From positions 1,307,468 to 1,371,467 of the forward strand of contig NZ_LN929907.1 in the NCBI RefSeq assembly GCF_001494595.1: 64,000 nt of DNA, written 5' to 3'. The translations under genes and the position numbers were made by a program. Shown piece by piece: positions 8,422-16,044 of the stretch. Within the stretch, counting starts at the first letter, position 1. Each line of letters starts with the position of its first letter. Below the pieces are notes generated by a model. It worked only from the letters and a program-made list of their open reading frames with translations. It was not told the origin of the DNA and did no database searches. The DNA comes from Mycobacterium sp. M26 (GTDB lineage: Bacteria; Actinomycetota; Actinomycetes; Mycobacteriales; Mycobacteriaceae).

Positions 8422-8437
8422 GTGAACAATTGTTCAC
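8422..8437. promoter_or_regulatory. Perfect 16-bp palindrome GTGAACAATTGTTCAC
   Basis: The palindrome is exact and sits 16 bases upstream of the hydrolase ATG, overlapping the stop codon of menE. Its size and symmetry are those of TetR-type operators. No TetR gene is next to it, so the regulator is encoded elsewhere. It does not fit the KstR consensus because the AAC/GTT half-sites are four rather than two bases apart. Confidence 0.65.
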
Positions 8438-9672
8438 CAACCATAGCCGCCTGGCAAATCTCCACCGTTTTCGAAGCGTTGCCGCAGTGCCCGGCGGTCG
8501 AGTTTGCCGATGCCGCGGCGGGGCAGTTCGTCCACGACGTGGAGTTCCCGCGGTGCGGCCGTCGAATCCAGCGAATGCGCCAGATACTCCTTGATCTCGG
8601 CCACACTCGGCTCGACCGCGCCGGCCACCAGAACCACGGCGGCTACCACCCGCTGGCCCAGACGGTCGTCGGGCACCCCGAAGACTGCGCAGTCGGCGAC
8701 AGCCGGATGCCGCGAGAGCACGGCCTCGACCGGCGCGGGCATTACCGTCAGCCCGCCCGTGCTGATCGCCTCGTCGGCCCGGCCCAGCACCACCAGACGT
8801 CCGGCGTCGTCGAACCTGCCGAGGTCGTCGGTGTGGAACCAGCCCAACTCGGCGAACGGGTCCGGATTCGGCGGCGTCCGATAGCCCTTGGCCAACGTCG
8901 AACCACCGATCACGATGCGGCCCTCACCCGGTTCGGTTCCGTCGTCGAGCCGGATCCGGACCCCGTCCAGTGGCACACCGTCGTACACGCAGCCGCCCGA
9001 GGTTTCACTCGAGCCGTAGGTCCGCACCACCGCGATTCCGGCCGCTGTCGCACCCTCGAGCACCGGCCGCGGGGCGGGGCCGCCGCCGAGGAGCACGGCG
9101 TCGAGTTCGGCCAGCGCCGCGGTGGCCTCGGGGTTCAGCAGAGCTTTGGCGAGTTGGGTCGCCACCAGCGAGGTGTACTTACGGCCGGAGCCCAATTGAG
9201 CTATCGCCGTGGGCAATTCGGTCACGTCGAAACCTGCCGAGACATCGAGTTCGACGGGTACGGTGCCGGCCTGCAGGCTGCGTACCAACACCTGGATGCC
9301 GGCGATGTGGTGGGCGGGCAGCGCGAGGAGCCAGGTGCCGAGGCCGCCGAGACGGTCGTGGGTGGCTGACGCGCTGGCGATCAACGCAGCCGGCGTGAGC
9401 ATCGCGCCCTTGGGTGTTCCGGTGGTGCCCGACGTCGAGACCACCAGGGCCACGTCGTCGTCGATCTCCTCGCCGACCCGCAGCGAGGTGGTCAGCAATT
9501 CACTCTCCCGCAGATCACCGGCCGGGATCGGCACCAGCGGGGCATCGCGCCCGTCGAGCACCCCCTCGAGGGCGGCCATCAGCGACAGTGCCGATGGGCC
9601 GGGAGGGATGGCCAGTGCTCGTAGCGTGGTTATTCGACGTCCTCGCTGTCTCGCGGATCGTCCAGCGGCCAA
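8434..9672 (-). CDS. menE: o-Succinylbenzoate-CoA ligase MenE
   Basis: Adenylate-forming enzyme that activates o-succinylbenzoate with CoA in menaquinone synthesis. Visible motifs: STSGTTGTPKGA (P-loop), TYGSSETSGGC, GWFHTDDLGRFDDAGRLVVLGR and the catalytic lysine segment GIGKLDRRAL. Short for the superfamily, as is usual for mycobacterial MenE. The start is uncertain: TTG 9672 overlaps the upstream gene; the position giving a classical four-base overlap carries ATA (9633); ATG 9579 is the first ATG. Synteny with the DUF3349 gene upstream and the Rv0541c-like gene downstream supports the name. Confidence 0.88.
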   Translation of the reverse strand: MAAGRSARQRGRRITTLRALAIPPGPSALSLMAALEGVLDGRDAPLVPIPAGDLRESELLTTSLRVGEEIDDDVALVVSTSGTTGTPKGAMLTPAALIASASATHDRLGGLGTWLLALPAHHIAGIQVLVRSLQAGTVPVELDVSAGFDVTELPTAIAQLGSGRKYTSLVATQLAKALLNPEATAALAELDAVLLGGGPAPRPVLEGATAAGIAVVRTYGSSETSGGCVYDGVPLDGVRIRLDDGTEPGEGRIVIGGSTLAKGYRTPPNPDPFAELGWFHTDDLGRFDDAGRLVVLGRADEAISTGGLTVMPAPVEAVLSRHPAVADCAVFGVPDDRLGQRVVAAVVLVAGAVEPSVAEIKEYLAHSLDSTAAPRELHVVDELPRRGIGKLDRRALRQRFENGGDLPGGYGW

Positions 9673-9932
9673 CCGTAGGCCGCCAGCTTGGCCCGAACCC
9701 GTTCGATGTCGTCGGGTGCGGGCAGTTCGTCGGTGATCTGGGTGATGAGGACACCGATGTCGATGTGGTCGAAGTCGCCACCGTCGAGGAGGGTGTGGGC
9801 GACGGCCTTGACCTCCTCATCGCTGAGCCGGCGGCGCAGCAGTGCGAACAGTGGAACCTGGTCGGGGCGCGGCACTCCATCGGGGTACCCGGATTTGATC
9901 CAGGCCACGATTTTGGTGATGAAGTTGGTCAC
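9630..9932 (-). CDS. DUF3349 protein (Rv0543c-like)
   Basis: 100 aa from the GTG at 9932, preceded by GGGAGA; the length equals that of Rv0543c. The sequence NFITKIVAWIKSGYPDGVPRPDQVPLFALLRRRLSDEEVKAVAHTLL is the DUF3349 helical fold. Function unknown. It lies just upstream of and overlaps the region where MenE starts. A second DUF3349 gene is found 2 kb away on the other strand. Confidence 0.85.
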   Translation of the reverse strand: MTNFITKIVAWIKSGYPDGVPRPDQVPLFALLRRRLSDEEVKAVAHTLLDGGDFDHIDIGVLITQITDELPAPDDIERVRAKLAAYGWPLDDPRDSEDVE

Positions 9933-10062
9933 CGCGGCGTCTCCCTGCCCGGGGCGTGTGAGGCGCCCGATGGATGTCGAAAATCCTAGTTGGCGCACGA
10001 CTGCACCGCCCTATTGATCTACCTCGACCCCCACCGAACGGGCCAACCCAGCAACTCCGGAA

Positions 10063-10080
10063 GATGAACAGCAGGTGAAC
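10063..10080 (-). promoter_or_regulatory. PHO-box-like direct repeat upstream of pit
   Basis: On the minus strand the bases read GTTCACC (10074-10080) then GTTCATC (10063-10069), exactly 11 bases apart. This matches the spacing and core of actinobacterial PHO boxes (11-nt GTTCACC direct repeats, described for Streptomyces PhoP). The same bases also form a palindrome GCAGGTG-AA-CACCTGC (10071-10086). It lies about 95 bases before the phosphate transporter. Binding by RegX3 or another PhoB-type regulator is inference. Confidence 0.5.
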
Positions 10081-10174
10081 ACCTGCGGGCTGTTCGCAAA
10101 TTCCCTGATCGGGGCCATTCCGGTGACTTTCGGCAACTAGTCAAAGGGTCCCACGACCCAGCAGAATCACAGCC

Positions 10175-11440
10175 ATGAGTGGCGAGATGATCATCCTGGT
10201 GCTGCTGATTGCCACCGCGTTGGCTTTCGACTTCACCAACGGCTTCCACGACACCGGAAATGCGATGGCGACCTCGATCGCCACCGGTGCGCTCAAGCCC
10301 AAGACCGCCGTGCTGCTGGCCGGCATCCTGAACCTCATCGGCGCCTTCCTCTCGGTCGAGGTGGCGGTCACCGTCACCACCTCGGTGCTCAAGGTCCAGG
10401 ACTCCAAGACCGGTCAGCTGCTGCCCAACATCGACGCCTCGATGGGCCTGACGATCATCTTCGCCGGACTCATCGGCGGCATCCTCTGGAATCTGCTCAC
10501 CTGGCTGTTCGGCATCCCGTCGAGTTCCTCGCACGCCCTGTTCGGCGGACTGATCGGTGCCGGTCTGGCCGCGCTCGGCACCAACGGCGTCAACTGGACC
10601 GGCGTCACCCAGAAGGTGCTGATTCCCGCGCTCGCGGCCCCGGTGATCGCCGGCCTTGTCGCGGCCTGCGGCACCTGGCTGGTGTACCGGATCACCCGCA
10701 AGGTGCTGGCCCGCCGCCGCGAGGAAGGCTTCCGCTGGGGGCAGATCGCCACCGCCTCGCTGGTCGCGCTGTCGCACGGGACCAATGACGCCCAGAAGAC
10801 GATGGGCGTGATCGCCCTGGCGCTGATCACCACCGGTCACCTGACCGGCGACGTGAAGAAGGACGGCCTGCCGTTCTGGATCATCTTCAGCTGCGCGGTG
10901 GCGATCGGCCTGGGCACCTATCTCGGTGGCTGGCGGGTGATCCGCACGCTCGGCAAGGGTCTGGTCGAGATCGAATCGCCCCAGGGCCTGGCCGCCGAAG
11001 CCTCATCGGCCGCCATCATCCTGAGCTCCAGCGCCGCCGGTATGGCGTTGTCCACCACCCACGTCGCCACGGGGTCCATCCTGGGCAGCGGCGTCGGCAA
11101 GCCGGGCGCTGAGGTCCGCTGGGCGGTGGCCGGCCGGATGGCCGTGGCCTGGCTGATCACCTTGCCTGCCGCGGGTCTCGTCGGCGCGCTGTCCTACGGG
11201 GTGTCCTACCTCGTTAAGGACATCACCGGATCCCAGTTGATGGGCGACGGACTGATCTTCGTCCTCCTGGTGGGTCTGTCGTTCTACATGTGGTGGCGGG
11301 CCCAGCAGCAGAAGGTCGACCATCGCAACGTCAACGCCGAGTGGGATACGTCCACGAATTCGGTTGTGCCGGCAGAGGTTCGCGAAGCCACCAAGCCCGT
11401 CAAGCCAGCCAAGCCGACCAAGCCCACGGCGTCGGTCTGA
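10175..11440 (+). CDS. pitA: Low-affinity inorganic phosphate transporter PitA
   Basis: 421 aa, about ten membrane segments. The duplicated PiT signatures are present: FDFTNGFHDTGNAMAT near the N-terminus and HGTNDAQKTMG in the second half, with GIPSSSSHAL and LSTTHVATGS as the matching re-entrant segments. Transports phosphate (usually as a metal complex) driven by the proton gradient. The C-terminal tail is polar and rich in Lys-Pro. Followed by a small membrane protein gene and a DUF3349 gene. In M. tuberculosis this trio lies on the same strand as menE; here it is inverted. Confidence 0.93.
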   Translation: MSGEMIILVLLIATALAFDFTNGFHDTGNAMATSIATGALKPKTAVLLAGILNLIGAFLSVEVAVTVTTSVLKVQDSKTGQLLPNIDASMGLTIIFAGLIGGILWNLLTWLFGIPSSSSHALFGGLIGAGLAALGTNGVNWTGVTQKVLIPALAAPVIAGLVAACGTWLVYRITRKVLARRREEGFRWGQIATASLVALSHGTNDAQKTMGVIALALITTGHLTGDVKKDGLPFWIIFSCAVAIGLGTYLGGWRVIRTLGKGLVEIESPQGLAAEASSAAIILSSSAAGMALSTTHVATGSILGSGVGKPGAEVRWAVAGRMAVAWLITLPAAGLVGALSYGVSYLVKDITGSQLMGDGLIFVLLVGLSFYMWWRAQQQKVDHRNVNAEWDTSTNSVVPAEVREATKPVKPAKPTKPTASV

Positions 11441-11469
11441 CCGCGGCTTCGAGCAGAAGGACAACGTAG

Positions 11470-11754
11470 ATGCATTACTTCGAGTCCATCTTCAAGGTGC
11501 TCATCGTCGGGCTGGTCCTGGGAGCCGGCTTGCCGGCCCTGTTCGCCACCGGGATGCTGGCCTATTCGTTCGGCGCCGGTGGTGAAGAAGCCGACCACGT
11601 GATCCACAAGCCCAATCCGGCGCTGAAGTACCTCGGCATCCTGCTGTTCGTGTTCGTGTCGCTGGTGATCCTCACCGCGGTCGCCTGGATCACCAGGGCG
11701 ACGATCATCCACCACTTCGGGATTGATCTGTTCCCGATGCTGCCCAAGAAGTGA
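11470..11754 (+). CDS. Small membrane protein, Rv0544c-like
   Basis: 94 aa with two hydrophobic segments (about 8-30 and 54-78) and a short loop GAGGEEADHVIHKPNPALKYLG between them. It follows pitA by 29 bases with AGAAGGA upstream of the ATG. Rv0544c of M. tuberculosis, next to pitA, has the same size and position. Function unknown; constant association with the transporter suggests a subunit or modulator, which is inference. Confidence 0.8.
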   Translation: MHYFESIFKVLIVGLVLGAGLPALFATGMLAYSFGAGGEEADHVIHKPNPALKYLGILLFVFVSLVILTAVAWITRATIIHHFGIDLFPMLPKK

Positions 11755-11761
11755 GTGGCTG

Positions 11762-12076
11762 ATGTCGACGCAGACTGAGCAGTCGAGCTTCTTCCAGAAC
11801 GTCCTGGGCTGGCTTCGCAGTGGTTTCCCCGACGGCGTCCCGCCGAAGGACTACTACCCGCTGCTGGCGCTGCTGAAGCGGACGCTGTCGGAGGACGAGG
11901 TGGTGTCCGCCGCGTTCACGATCCTCAAGGACGGTGACGCCGAAAGCCCGGTGACAGCCGATCAGATTCGCGCTGCCATCCGCGAAACCATTGAGAAAGA
12001 GCCGACACCCGACGAGATCAACCAGGTCGCCGGGCGGCTGGCGATGGTGGGCTGGCCGCTGGCCGACCACGGCTAG
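11762..12076 (+). CDS. DUF3349 protein, second copy
   Basis: 104 aa from ATG 11762, seven bases after the preceding stop. SSFFQNVLGWLRSGFPDGVPPKDYYPLLALLKRTLSEDEVVSAAFTILKDG shares the S/G-x-PDGVP-x-x-D-x-x-PL-x-ALL-x-R-x-LS-x-x-EV core with the protein encoded at 9630-9932. The two are paralogues lying on opposite strands on either side of pitA. Function unknown. The downstream neighbour is convergent and only four bases away. Confidence 0.82.
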   Translation: MSTQTEQSSFFQNVLGWLRSGFPDGVPPKDYYPLLALLKRTLSEDEVVSAAFTILKDGDAESPVTADQIRAAIRETIEKEPTPDEINQVAGRLAMVGWPLADHG

Positions 12077-12080
12077 TCGA

Positions 12081-12467
12081 TCAGCCGCGGGTGTCTCTGC
12101 GCAGCGGGTGATCGTCGGGAATCTGCACGAAGATCAGCGTCACCCCGTCGGGGTCGGTGACGTGCATTTCGTGCAGACCCCACGGCTCCTGCCGGGCTTC
12201 TCGGGCGATTTCCACACTGCGGCTTCGTAATTCGTCTTCGGTGGCGTAGACGTCGCGCACCTGCAGCCACAGCGCGCCGGGGAATGGTCCACCCGGCTTG
12301 GTGGGCGCGCCGTGTGCAGCGAGTTCGATCAGGGACTGCCCGGCGTAGAGCACGATGCCGCCGCCGTATTCGCGGGCGATGGCCAGACCGATGTCGTCGC
12401 GGTAGAAGCGCACCGAGCGTTCGTAGTCGGCCGGCCGAAACAGCATCCGGCTCGCCAGGATCTCCAT
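12081..12467 (-). CDS. VOC/glyoxalase-fold protein (Rv0546c-like)
   Basis: 128 aa. MEILASRMLFRPADYERSVRFYRDDIGLAIAREYGGGIVLYAGQSLIEL and the C-terminal HEMHVTDPDGVTLIFVQIP show two beta-alpha-beta-beta-beta modules of the vicinal oxygen chelate fold. The E-M-x-V-x-D-P-D-G-x-x-L ending is typical of glyoxalase/bleomycin-resistance-like proteins. Substrate unknown. Downstream of the SDR gene in the same direction with a 15-base gap, matching the Rv0546c-Rv0547c pair of M. tuberculosis. Confidence 0.85.
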   Translation of the reverse strand: MEILASRMLFRPADYERSVRFYRDDIGLAIAREYGGGIVLYAGQSLIELAAHGAPTKPGGPFPGALWLQVRDVYATEDELRSRSVEIAREARQEPWGLHEMHVTDPDGVTLIFVQIPDDHPLRRDTRG

Positions 12468-12482
12468 GGTTGTGTGTCTACC

Positions 12483-13331
12483 TCAGTTGGGCTGCATGCG
12501 CTGACGCTTCATCATCCGGTTGAGCACGCCCGGGGCGACGACGTCGATGGCGCGGGCGGTGACCGCGATGCGCGGGGCGATGCGCACCGGCCGGTGTCGC
12601 GCCGCGTCGATCATCCACTGGCCGGCTTCGCGCGGGCTGAGGGCGGGAAGGCCGTCGTAGGCCCGCGTCGGCGCGATCATCGGGGTCGCCACCAACGGGT
12701 AGTACAGCGTGGTCGAGTGCACGCCCTGGTTCGACCACTCGGTTTCGATGACCCGGCTCACCGCGCTCAGCGCGGACTTCGAGGCGTTGTACACCCCGAA
12801 CAACGGCGAGGCCTCGCTCAGCACACCCCAGGTGGAGACGTTGATGATGTGGCCATCGCCGCGTTCGATCATGCCGGGAGCAAAACCCCGGATCAGGCGC
12901 AGCGGGGAGTAGTAGTTGAGCGCCATGGTGCGCTCGACGTCGTGCCACCGATCCAGTGAGTCGGCCAGCGGGCGGCGGATCGAGCGGCCCGCGTTGTTGA
13001 CCAGGATGTCGACATCGCCGACGGCGTCGACCAGGGCGTCGACGGCATCGAGGTCGGCAAGGTCGCAGGGGATCGCGCGTGCCGAACCCCCGCTGGCCGT
13101 GATGCGGTCGGCGACGGCGTCGAGCAGGTCGGCGCGGCGAGCCACCACGATGACGTCGGCGCCCGCTTCGGCGAACATTTCGGCGCCGGCCTCGCCGATC
13201 CCCGAGGAGGCGCCGGTGACCAGGACGCGCTTACCGCGCAAGCTGACCGTGGTGCCGGTGGGCACGCTGATCGGGGGACGCATACCGGCCAGCGCGATGG
13301 CTTCGGTCAACCTGCGGCGCAACGGATTCAC
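12483..13331 (-). CDS. Short-chain dehydrogenase/reductase (Rv0547c-like)
   Basis: 282 aa. TGASSGIGEA (dinucleotide binding), DILVNNAG, the catalytic serine in INVSTWG and YNASK (Tyr-x-x-x-Lys) give a complete classical SDR. The residues after the second beta strand (ARRADLL) suggest NADP. The C-terminal ~50 residues are basic and partly hydrophobic (APRIAVTARAIDVVAPGVLNRMMKRQ), possibly membrane-associated. Substrate unknown. Position between menE and menB is conserved in M. tuberculosis. Confidence 0.88.
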   Translation of the reverse strand: MNPLRRRLTEAIALAGMRPPISVPTGTTVSLRGKRVLVTGASSGIGEAGAEMFAEAGADVIVVARRADLLDAVADRITASGGSARAIPCDLADLDAVDALVDAVGDVDILVNNAGRSIRRPLADSLDRWHDVERTMALNYYSPLRLIRGFAPGMIERGDGHIINVSTWGVLSEASPLFGVYNASKSALSAVSRVIETEWSNQGVHSTTLYYPLVATPMIAPTRAYDGLPALSPREAGQWMIDAARHRPVRIAPRIAVTARAIDVVAPGVLNRMMKRQRMQPN

Positions 13332-13435
13332 GGATCCCGAGTCTAACGATGACGGCGGTGTCGAAACCGCAGCAAATTGACGACGATGCCGATAGCTTGC
13401 GAAGGCAAGGACAGGTCGAGCGCACAGGAGCGGTC

Positions 13436-15148
13436 ATGAGGGGTCATGCGGGTTATGTTGGCCGGGTCGGAGCTTTGGCGATCGCATTGGGGGTGGGGTC
13501 CGGCCTCGCCGCTGCTCCGATAGCGCTGGCCGACGCGGGTTCGTCCACCGGCTCGGCTAAACGGGATTCCTCCGCGCGGTCCTCGAGTGCCGCCCCGGCC
13601 CGGTCCTCCTCGCGGACTGCGGTGGCGGCGGCGACTCCGACGATGGACATCGCCGTCTCGCTCAATGGCCGACAGCTGGTCCAGATGGGGACTGCGACGT
13701 CGACCTCGGACGGCTTCGGTTCGCTCGCGGTGGCGCTCGGTGCCAACAGCTCGGCGGTGTCCAGCGGTCTGTTCAGCGGGGCGATCGTGGTGGGCAATAC
13801 CAGCAGCGGGACAGCCGCGGGAACGTTGAGTTCGGTGCTGATCTTCGGAGACAACAACACCGGTAATGCCGGCACCCCGGACACCATCGGCAATCGGGTG
13901 CGGATCGTGGGCAACGCCAATACCGCGTCGGCCGGCCAGACCACCGGGTCGAACTTCAATTCGGTGGAGATCCGCGGGGACAACAATGCCTCTGTCTACG
14001 CGGGTGCTCTTGCCGGATCGAATGGCAACTCGGTGCGGATCGTGGGCGACGGCAATCAGGGGGCCTTCGCGGTGGGACAACGCAATTCGGTCTACATCCG
14101 GGGAAACGACAACGTTGGGACGTTCCAGGCCGGTGGCTTCGCCGACGCCCGCGGTAACTCGGTGGTCGTAGTGGGTGACGACAACACTCGGGTTTATGCC
14201 GGAGCCGGGCAGGGCGCCAGCTACAACACGGCGATCGTCGTCGGCGACAGCAATGCCGCAATCGAGGTCGGAAGGCGCGACGGCAATGTCGGCAATACCG
14301 GGATCGTCTTCGGCGACGGCAACGACCTCGATGTCGGTAATGGCCTCGATGCCCGGTTCAACTTCGCCTGGATCATCGGCGACGGCAACACCGCCGACGC
14401 CGGCTTCGGGGACGGAGCGGAAGGCAACATCCTGCAGCTCATCGGCGACGGCAACACGGCACTGGTTGGCGACCTCACCGACTCCAAAGGCAACTTCGCA
14501 CTTCTCCTCGGTGACGACAATCAGCTCAATATCGGCGCGGCCAGCAACTCGCTGGCGAACCGAGCGTGGGTCGTCGGCGACGAGAACACGGTCAACGTAT
14601 ACGGAGTCTTCGGTTCTGCCAGGGTGTTCGGCGATCAGAACACCGCCAACGTAGGCACGACAGGCGCGCTGGGCAATAGCGCGTCGATCCGCGGCGACCT
14701 CAATAGCGTGAACTCCGGCAACACCTCCGGGTCCAATTTCAATTCGATCCGGGTTCGGGGCGACAGCAATCAGGCCATCTACGCCGGTGCGCTGGCCGGG
14801 TCCATCGGCAACAGTGTGGACATCGAAGGCGACGAGAACCAGAGCGTCTTCGCTGTGGGGCAACGTAATTCAGTGATGATCCGCGGTAACGACAATGATG
14901 CTGGGACAACTGCGGGGTCCGCGGTCGACGCGGAACTGAACGTCGCCTGGGTCATCGGCGACGACAACGGGGTGGTGAAAGCCGGTGCCGGCGCGGGTTC
15001 AACGGGTAACCTCGCCGCGGCCATCGGAACCGGCAGCAGCGCCATCGCCGGACCGGGCAGCGGCAACACCGCCATCGCTATCGGCACCAGCGCGATCGCC
15101 GACACCGGTGCCGGCGACGATAAGACCGTGATCGTCGCTCAGAAGTAG
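13436..15148 (+). CDS. Exported I-x-G-D-x-N repeat protein
   Basis: 570 aa from ATG 13436, which has AGGAG about six bases upstream; upstream in-frame starts lack this. The N-terminus HAGYVGRVGALAIALGVG...ALA is a signal peptide. A Ser/Ala/Arg linker (about 40-75) leads into about 20 imperfect repeats built on hydrophobic-x-G-D-x-N with G-N-S-V between them, suggestive of a beta-solenoid. The last ~50 residues (AIGTGSSAIAG...AIAIGTSAIAD) resemble YadA-head-like turns. A ~110-residue stretch is duplicated 261 residues apart. Adhesin or envelope role is inference. Inserted between the Rv0547c-like gene and menB; its 3' end overlaps menB by ten bases. Confidence 0.82.
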   Translation: MRGHAGYVGRVGALAIALGVGSGLAAAPIALADAGSSTGSAKRDSSARSSSAAPARSSSRTAVAAATPTMDIAVSLNGRQLVQMGTATSTSDGFGSLAVALGANSSAVSSGLFSGAIVVGNTSSGTAAGTLSSVLIFGDNNTGNAGTPDTIGNRVRIVGNANTASAGQTTGSNFNSVEIRGDNNASVYAGALAGSNGNSVRIVGDGNQGAFAVGQRNSVYIRGNDNVGTFQAGGFADARGNSVVVVGDDNTRVYAGAGQGASYNTAIVVGDSNAAIEVGRRDGNVGNTGIVFGDGNDLDVGNGLDARFNFAWIIGDGNTADAGFGDGAEGNILQLIGDGNTALVGDLTDSKGNFALLLGDDNQLNIGAASNSLANRAWVVGDENTVNVYGVFGSARVFGDQNTANVGTTGALGNSASIRGDLNSVNSGNTSGSNFNSIRVRGDSNQAIYAGALAGSIGNSVDIEGDENQSVFAVGQRNSVMIRGNDNDAGTTAGSAVDAELNVAWVIGDDNGVVKAGAGAGSTGNLAAAIGTGSSAIAGPGSGNTAIAIGTSAIADTGAGDDKTVIVAQK

Positions 15149-16044
15149 CGCGGGAACGGCGTCCAGTCGGGATCGCGCTTCTCCAGGAACGCATCTCGAC
15201 CTTCGACGGCTTCGTCGGTCATGTAGGCCAGCCGGGTGGCCTCCCCGGCGAACAGCTGCTGGCCGACCAGGCCGTCGTCGAGCAGGTTGAACGCGAACTT
15301 CAGCATGCGTTGCGCCTGAGGCGATTTGCCGTTGATGGCCTTGGCCCAGGCCACGCCGGCGGTTTCCAACTCGGCGTGGTCGACCACCCGATTGACGGCC
15401 CCCATCTGATGCATCTGCTCAGCGGTGTAGGTCTCGCCGAGGAAGAAGATCTCCCGGGCGAACTTCTGGCCGACCTGGCGGGCCAGGTAGGCGCTGCCGT
15501 AGCCGCCGTCGAAGCTGCCGACGTCGGCGTCGGTCTGCTTGAAGCGGGCGTGCTCACGGCTGGCCAGGGTCAGGTCACACACCACGTGCAGGCTGTGCCC
15601 GCCGCCGGCGGCCCAGCCATTGACCAGACAGATGACGACCTTGGGCATGAACCGGATCAGCCGCTGCACCTCGAGGATGTGCAGCCGACCGGCGCGGGCA
15701 GCGTCGACGGTGTCGGCGGTCTCGCCGCTGGCGTACTGATAGCCGGTGCGCCCGCGGATGCGCTGGTCGCCGCCGGAGCAGAACGCCCAGCCGCCGTCCT
15801 TCGGGGAGGGCCCGTTGCCCGTCAGCAGCACCACGCCCACGTCGGGCGACATCCGCGCGTGATCGAGTGTGCGGTACAGCTCGTCGACGGTGTGCGGCCG
15901 GAAGGCGTTACGCACCTCGGGCCGGTTGAACGCCACCCGTACCGTGCCGTCGGAGACGTGGCGGTGGTAGGTGATGTCGGTCAGGTCCTCGAAACCGTCG
16001 ACGACCCGCCACACCGACGGGTCGAAGGGGTTGTCCGCACTCAA
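15139..16044 (-). CDS. menB: 1,4-Dihydroxy-2-naphthoyl-CoA synthase MenB
   Basis: 301 aa from the TTG at 16044, which forms a TTGA overlap with the upstream stop. Crotonase-fold enzyme that cyclises o-succinylbenzoyl-CoA. WAFCSGGDQRIRG (acyl-CoA oxyanion region), NGWAAGGGHSL and TDADVGSFDGGYGSAYL (catalytic Ser/Asp pair of the MenB family) are intact, and the C-terminal RDPDWTPFPRYF is the family ending. An ATG at 16104 in frame would add residues containing GRSSTAL, which also occur at the N-terminus of M. tuberculosis MenB, so a longer form is possible. Confidence 0.94.
   Translation of the reverse strand: MSADNPFDPSVWRVVDGFEDLTDITYHRHVSDGTVRVAFNRPEVRNAFRPHTVDELYRTLDHARMSPDVGVVLLTGNGPSPKDGGWAFCSGGDQRIRGRTGYQYASGETADTVDAARAGRLHILEVQRLIRFMPKVVICLVNGWAAGGGHSLHVVCDLTLASREHARFKQTDADVGSFDGGYGSAYLARQVGQKFAREIFFLGETYTAEQMHQMGAVNRVVDHAELETAGVAWAKAINGKSPQAQRMLKFAFNLLDDGLVGQQLFAGEATRLAYMTDEAVEGRDAFLEKRDPDWTPFPRYF

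Noticed and set aside
8422..8437. KstR box
   Set aside because: Half-sites AAC and GTT are four bases apart, whereas the KstR consensus requires two; kept only as an unassigned palindrome.
13343..14863. A 506-codon antisense frame opposite the I-x-G-D-x-N repeat gene
   Set aside because: It mirrors the repeats of the sense strand and shows no domain; the sense strand has signal peptide and ribosome-binding site.
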